From Symploca sp. SIO3C6 (lineage in GTDB: Bacteria; Cyanobacteriota; Cyanobacteriia; Cyanobacteriales; Coleofasciculaceae): a DNA stretch of 64,000 nucleotides. The DNA is taken from NCBI GenBank assembly GCA_010692425.1, contig JAAHHJ010000018.1, positions 62,001 to 126,000 on the forward strand. The letters are read 5' to 3'. The first letter of the stretch is position 1. Each line of letters begins with the position of its first letter. Of the stretch, positions 63,093 to 64,000 are shown piece by piece. Made by a program: the position numbers and the translations under genes. Below the pieces are notes generated by a model. The model was not told where the DNA came from, did no database searches, and worked only from the letters and a program-made list of their open reading frames with translations.

Positions 63093-63455
63093 ATGACTAA
63101 ACAAACTACCTACAAAAATGCCGTTTTAGATGACCAAGAACTGCAAGCGGGCTTGAGCAACATTAATCCTAAGTTTGGTGATTTTTGCACTCGTGTTGCC
63201 GGAGAAGCCTGGGGTTTGCCTTTAATAGACCAAAAGACAAAAGCATTAATTACTATTGCTGTTGATGTTGTCAATCAAGACCAGACAGGTGCAGGTAATC
63301 CTTTTGGTGCCCATGTAAAAATGGCAATGCAACAAGGAGCAACTCGCGAAGAAATCGAAGAACTGCTTTTATTCATGTGTGTTTATGCAGGTTTTAACAA
63401 AGCTGCTGGTTGCTTTGGAATGCTCAAGGAAATTCTTGACCCAGTAAAGCAATAG
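63093..63455 (+). CDS. Carboxymuconolactone decarboxylase-family protein
   Basis: This 120-residue protein has the CMD/AhpD fold pattern: GLPLIDQKTKALITIAVDV, then AHVKMAMQQGATREEIEELL and CFGMLKEIL. The CxxC of AhpD peroxidase-like members is not present (NPFGAHV at that position), so it is closer to the gamma-CMD group, with no thiol chemistry expected. It starts two bases after the 62521-63090 gene. Confidence 0.85.
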   Translation: MTKQTTYKNAVLDDQELQAGLSNINPKFGDFCTRVAGEAWGLPLIDQKTKALITIAVDVVNQDQTGAGNPFGAHVKMAMQQGATREEIEELLLFMCVYAGFNKAAGCFGMLKEILDPVKQ

Positions 63456-63516
63456 TTTGTAGTGAGTGCTAAAGCACTCATTACTAGCCATAAATTAATC
63501 AAGGAATTCTGACGAT

Positions 63517-64000
63517 ATGAACACTACGACAAAAGGTAAAATTGGCGTTCTCATCGAAGAACACTTTGACGAAACCGAGTATCGACGCTTTAATGAATTC
63601 TTCCCGAAATATGGATACGAAGTAGAATATATTTCCCATCTTTGGGGTCAGCCCAACCTCACATTTAATGGCAATGATCATGAAGAGCAAGCTACTGTTA
63701 CTGTAGAGATAAACAATATCCAACCAACTGATTATAAAGGCATTATCCTCATTGGTGGATATGCAATGGATAGGCTGAGATATCAAGTTAATTCTCAACC
63801 AGATCAACCTAATAATGCTCCAGCTGTACAGTTTCTTCGCAAAGCAGTAAAAGTGATGGATAGAGGTGCTTTAAAAATCGGTACTATCTGTCATAGTATG
63901 TGGCTATTTTGTGCTGACAAAGAACTGCTAACAGGTCGAAAAGTAACTTGTGCGCATAACATTATTTGTGATGTGGAAAATGCCGGAGCAAAGATCATCT
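63517..64000 (+). CDS. DJ-1/PfpI-family protein (3' truncated by window)
   Basis: The visible 161 residues start ATG 63517: IGVLIEEHFDETEYRRFNEF, GYEVEYIS, then GIILIGGYAMDRLRY, and the nucleophile-elbow ALKIGTICHSMWLF with the predicted catalytic Cys (TIC). DJ-1/PfpI proteins include glyoxalases and deglycase-type stress enzymes. The C-terminal part is cut off. It closes the same-strand run beginning at 61999, consistent with a small stress or redox operon. Confidence 0.85.
   Translation, partial: MNTTTKGKIGVLIEEHFDETEYRRFNEFFPKYGYEVEYISHLWGQPNLTFNGNDHEEQATVTVEINNIQPTDYKGIILIGGYAMDRLRYQVNSQPDQPNNAPAVQFLRKAVKVMDRGALKIGTICHSMWLFCADKELLTGRKVTCAHNIICDVENAGAKII

Noticed and set aside
1-64000. 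tRNA or rRNA genes
   Set aside because: No T-loop/anticodon-like arrangement was seen; the GGTTCGA-like string near 6573 belongs to the terminator hairpin.

Overview
The window looks like chromosomal DNA of a filamentous, large-genome cyanobacterium. Direct evidence: many HIP1 octamers (GCGATCGC), genes for chlorophyll and bilin synthesis (heme oxygenase, hemL, acsF, ycf54), cyanobacterial families such as DUF2996 and DUF3352, and several dispersed repeat families (TAATAAG heptamers, TGAACTA-type heptamers, GGGGAGAT-type octamers, composite palindromes). The species cannot be fixed from the sequence alone.

Layout. 1-9 kb: 3' end of a CHAT-domain gene, a two-partner-secretion (TpsB) outer-membrane protein, an XPB-like helicase, an RTX protein, heme oxygenase and a stand-alone P-domain protein. 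9-14.7 kb: a DUF3754 membrane protein and a ribbon-helix-helix gene, then a decayed stretch with an nSTAND1 NTPase broken at a (CT)6 run, a headless CAP-domain remnant and a possible insertion-sequence scar. 14.7-26.4 kb: cytosine-deaminase-like enzyme, M48 peptidase, a 54-residue RHH gene too short for most gene callers, urtCDE (urea ABC transporter without urtA/urtB nearby), a sugar-type ABC ATPase, hemL and hisIE. 26.4-35.6 kb: two copies of a composite palindromic element, a DUF4384 protein next to a giant TPR-CHAT protease-like protein with nine nearly identical 126-bp repeats, a DUF3352 protein and cofH. 36-43.8 kb: GtrII-like membrane protein, threonine synthase flanked by two ThiS/MoaD-like sulfur-carrier genes, DUF2996, TM2 and acsF.

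43.9-52.1 kb: nadA and nadB lead a same-strand series: betaine-type N-methyltransferase, NADAR protein, CmcI-like methyltransferase, glutathione transferase, class-I amidotransferase, plant-type nicotinamidase and a short-chain dehydrogenase. Four members concern NAD, nicotinamide or ADP-ribose, so the run reads as a possible pyridine-nucleotide metabolic cluster. 52-64 kb: an outer-membrane protein, an IS630 scar, a degenerate HD-GYP protein, hflX, a TPR protein, DUF167, pdxJ, ycf54 (partner of AcsF), a tandem pair of small beta-rich paralogues of unknown function, and a closing run of small stress or redox genes (ABM monooxygenase, NTF2-like, carboxymuconolactone decarboxylase, DJ-1/PfpI) cut by the window end.

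Most interesting candidates: the nadAB-linked cluster, the sulfur-carrier/thrC/sulfur-carrier arrangement, the composite palindromes, the TPR-CHAT locus and the one-dinucleotide frameshift in the nSTAND1 gene. All family names rest on reading the sequence; no database search was run.
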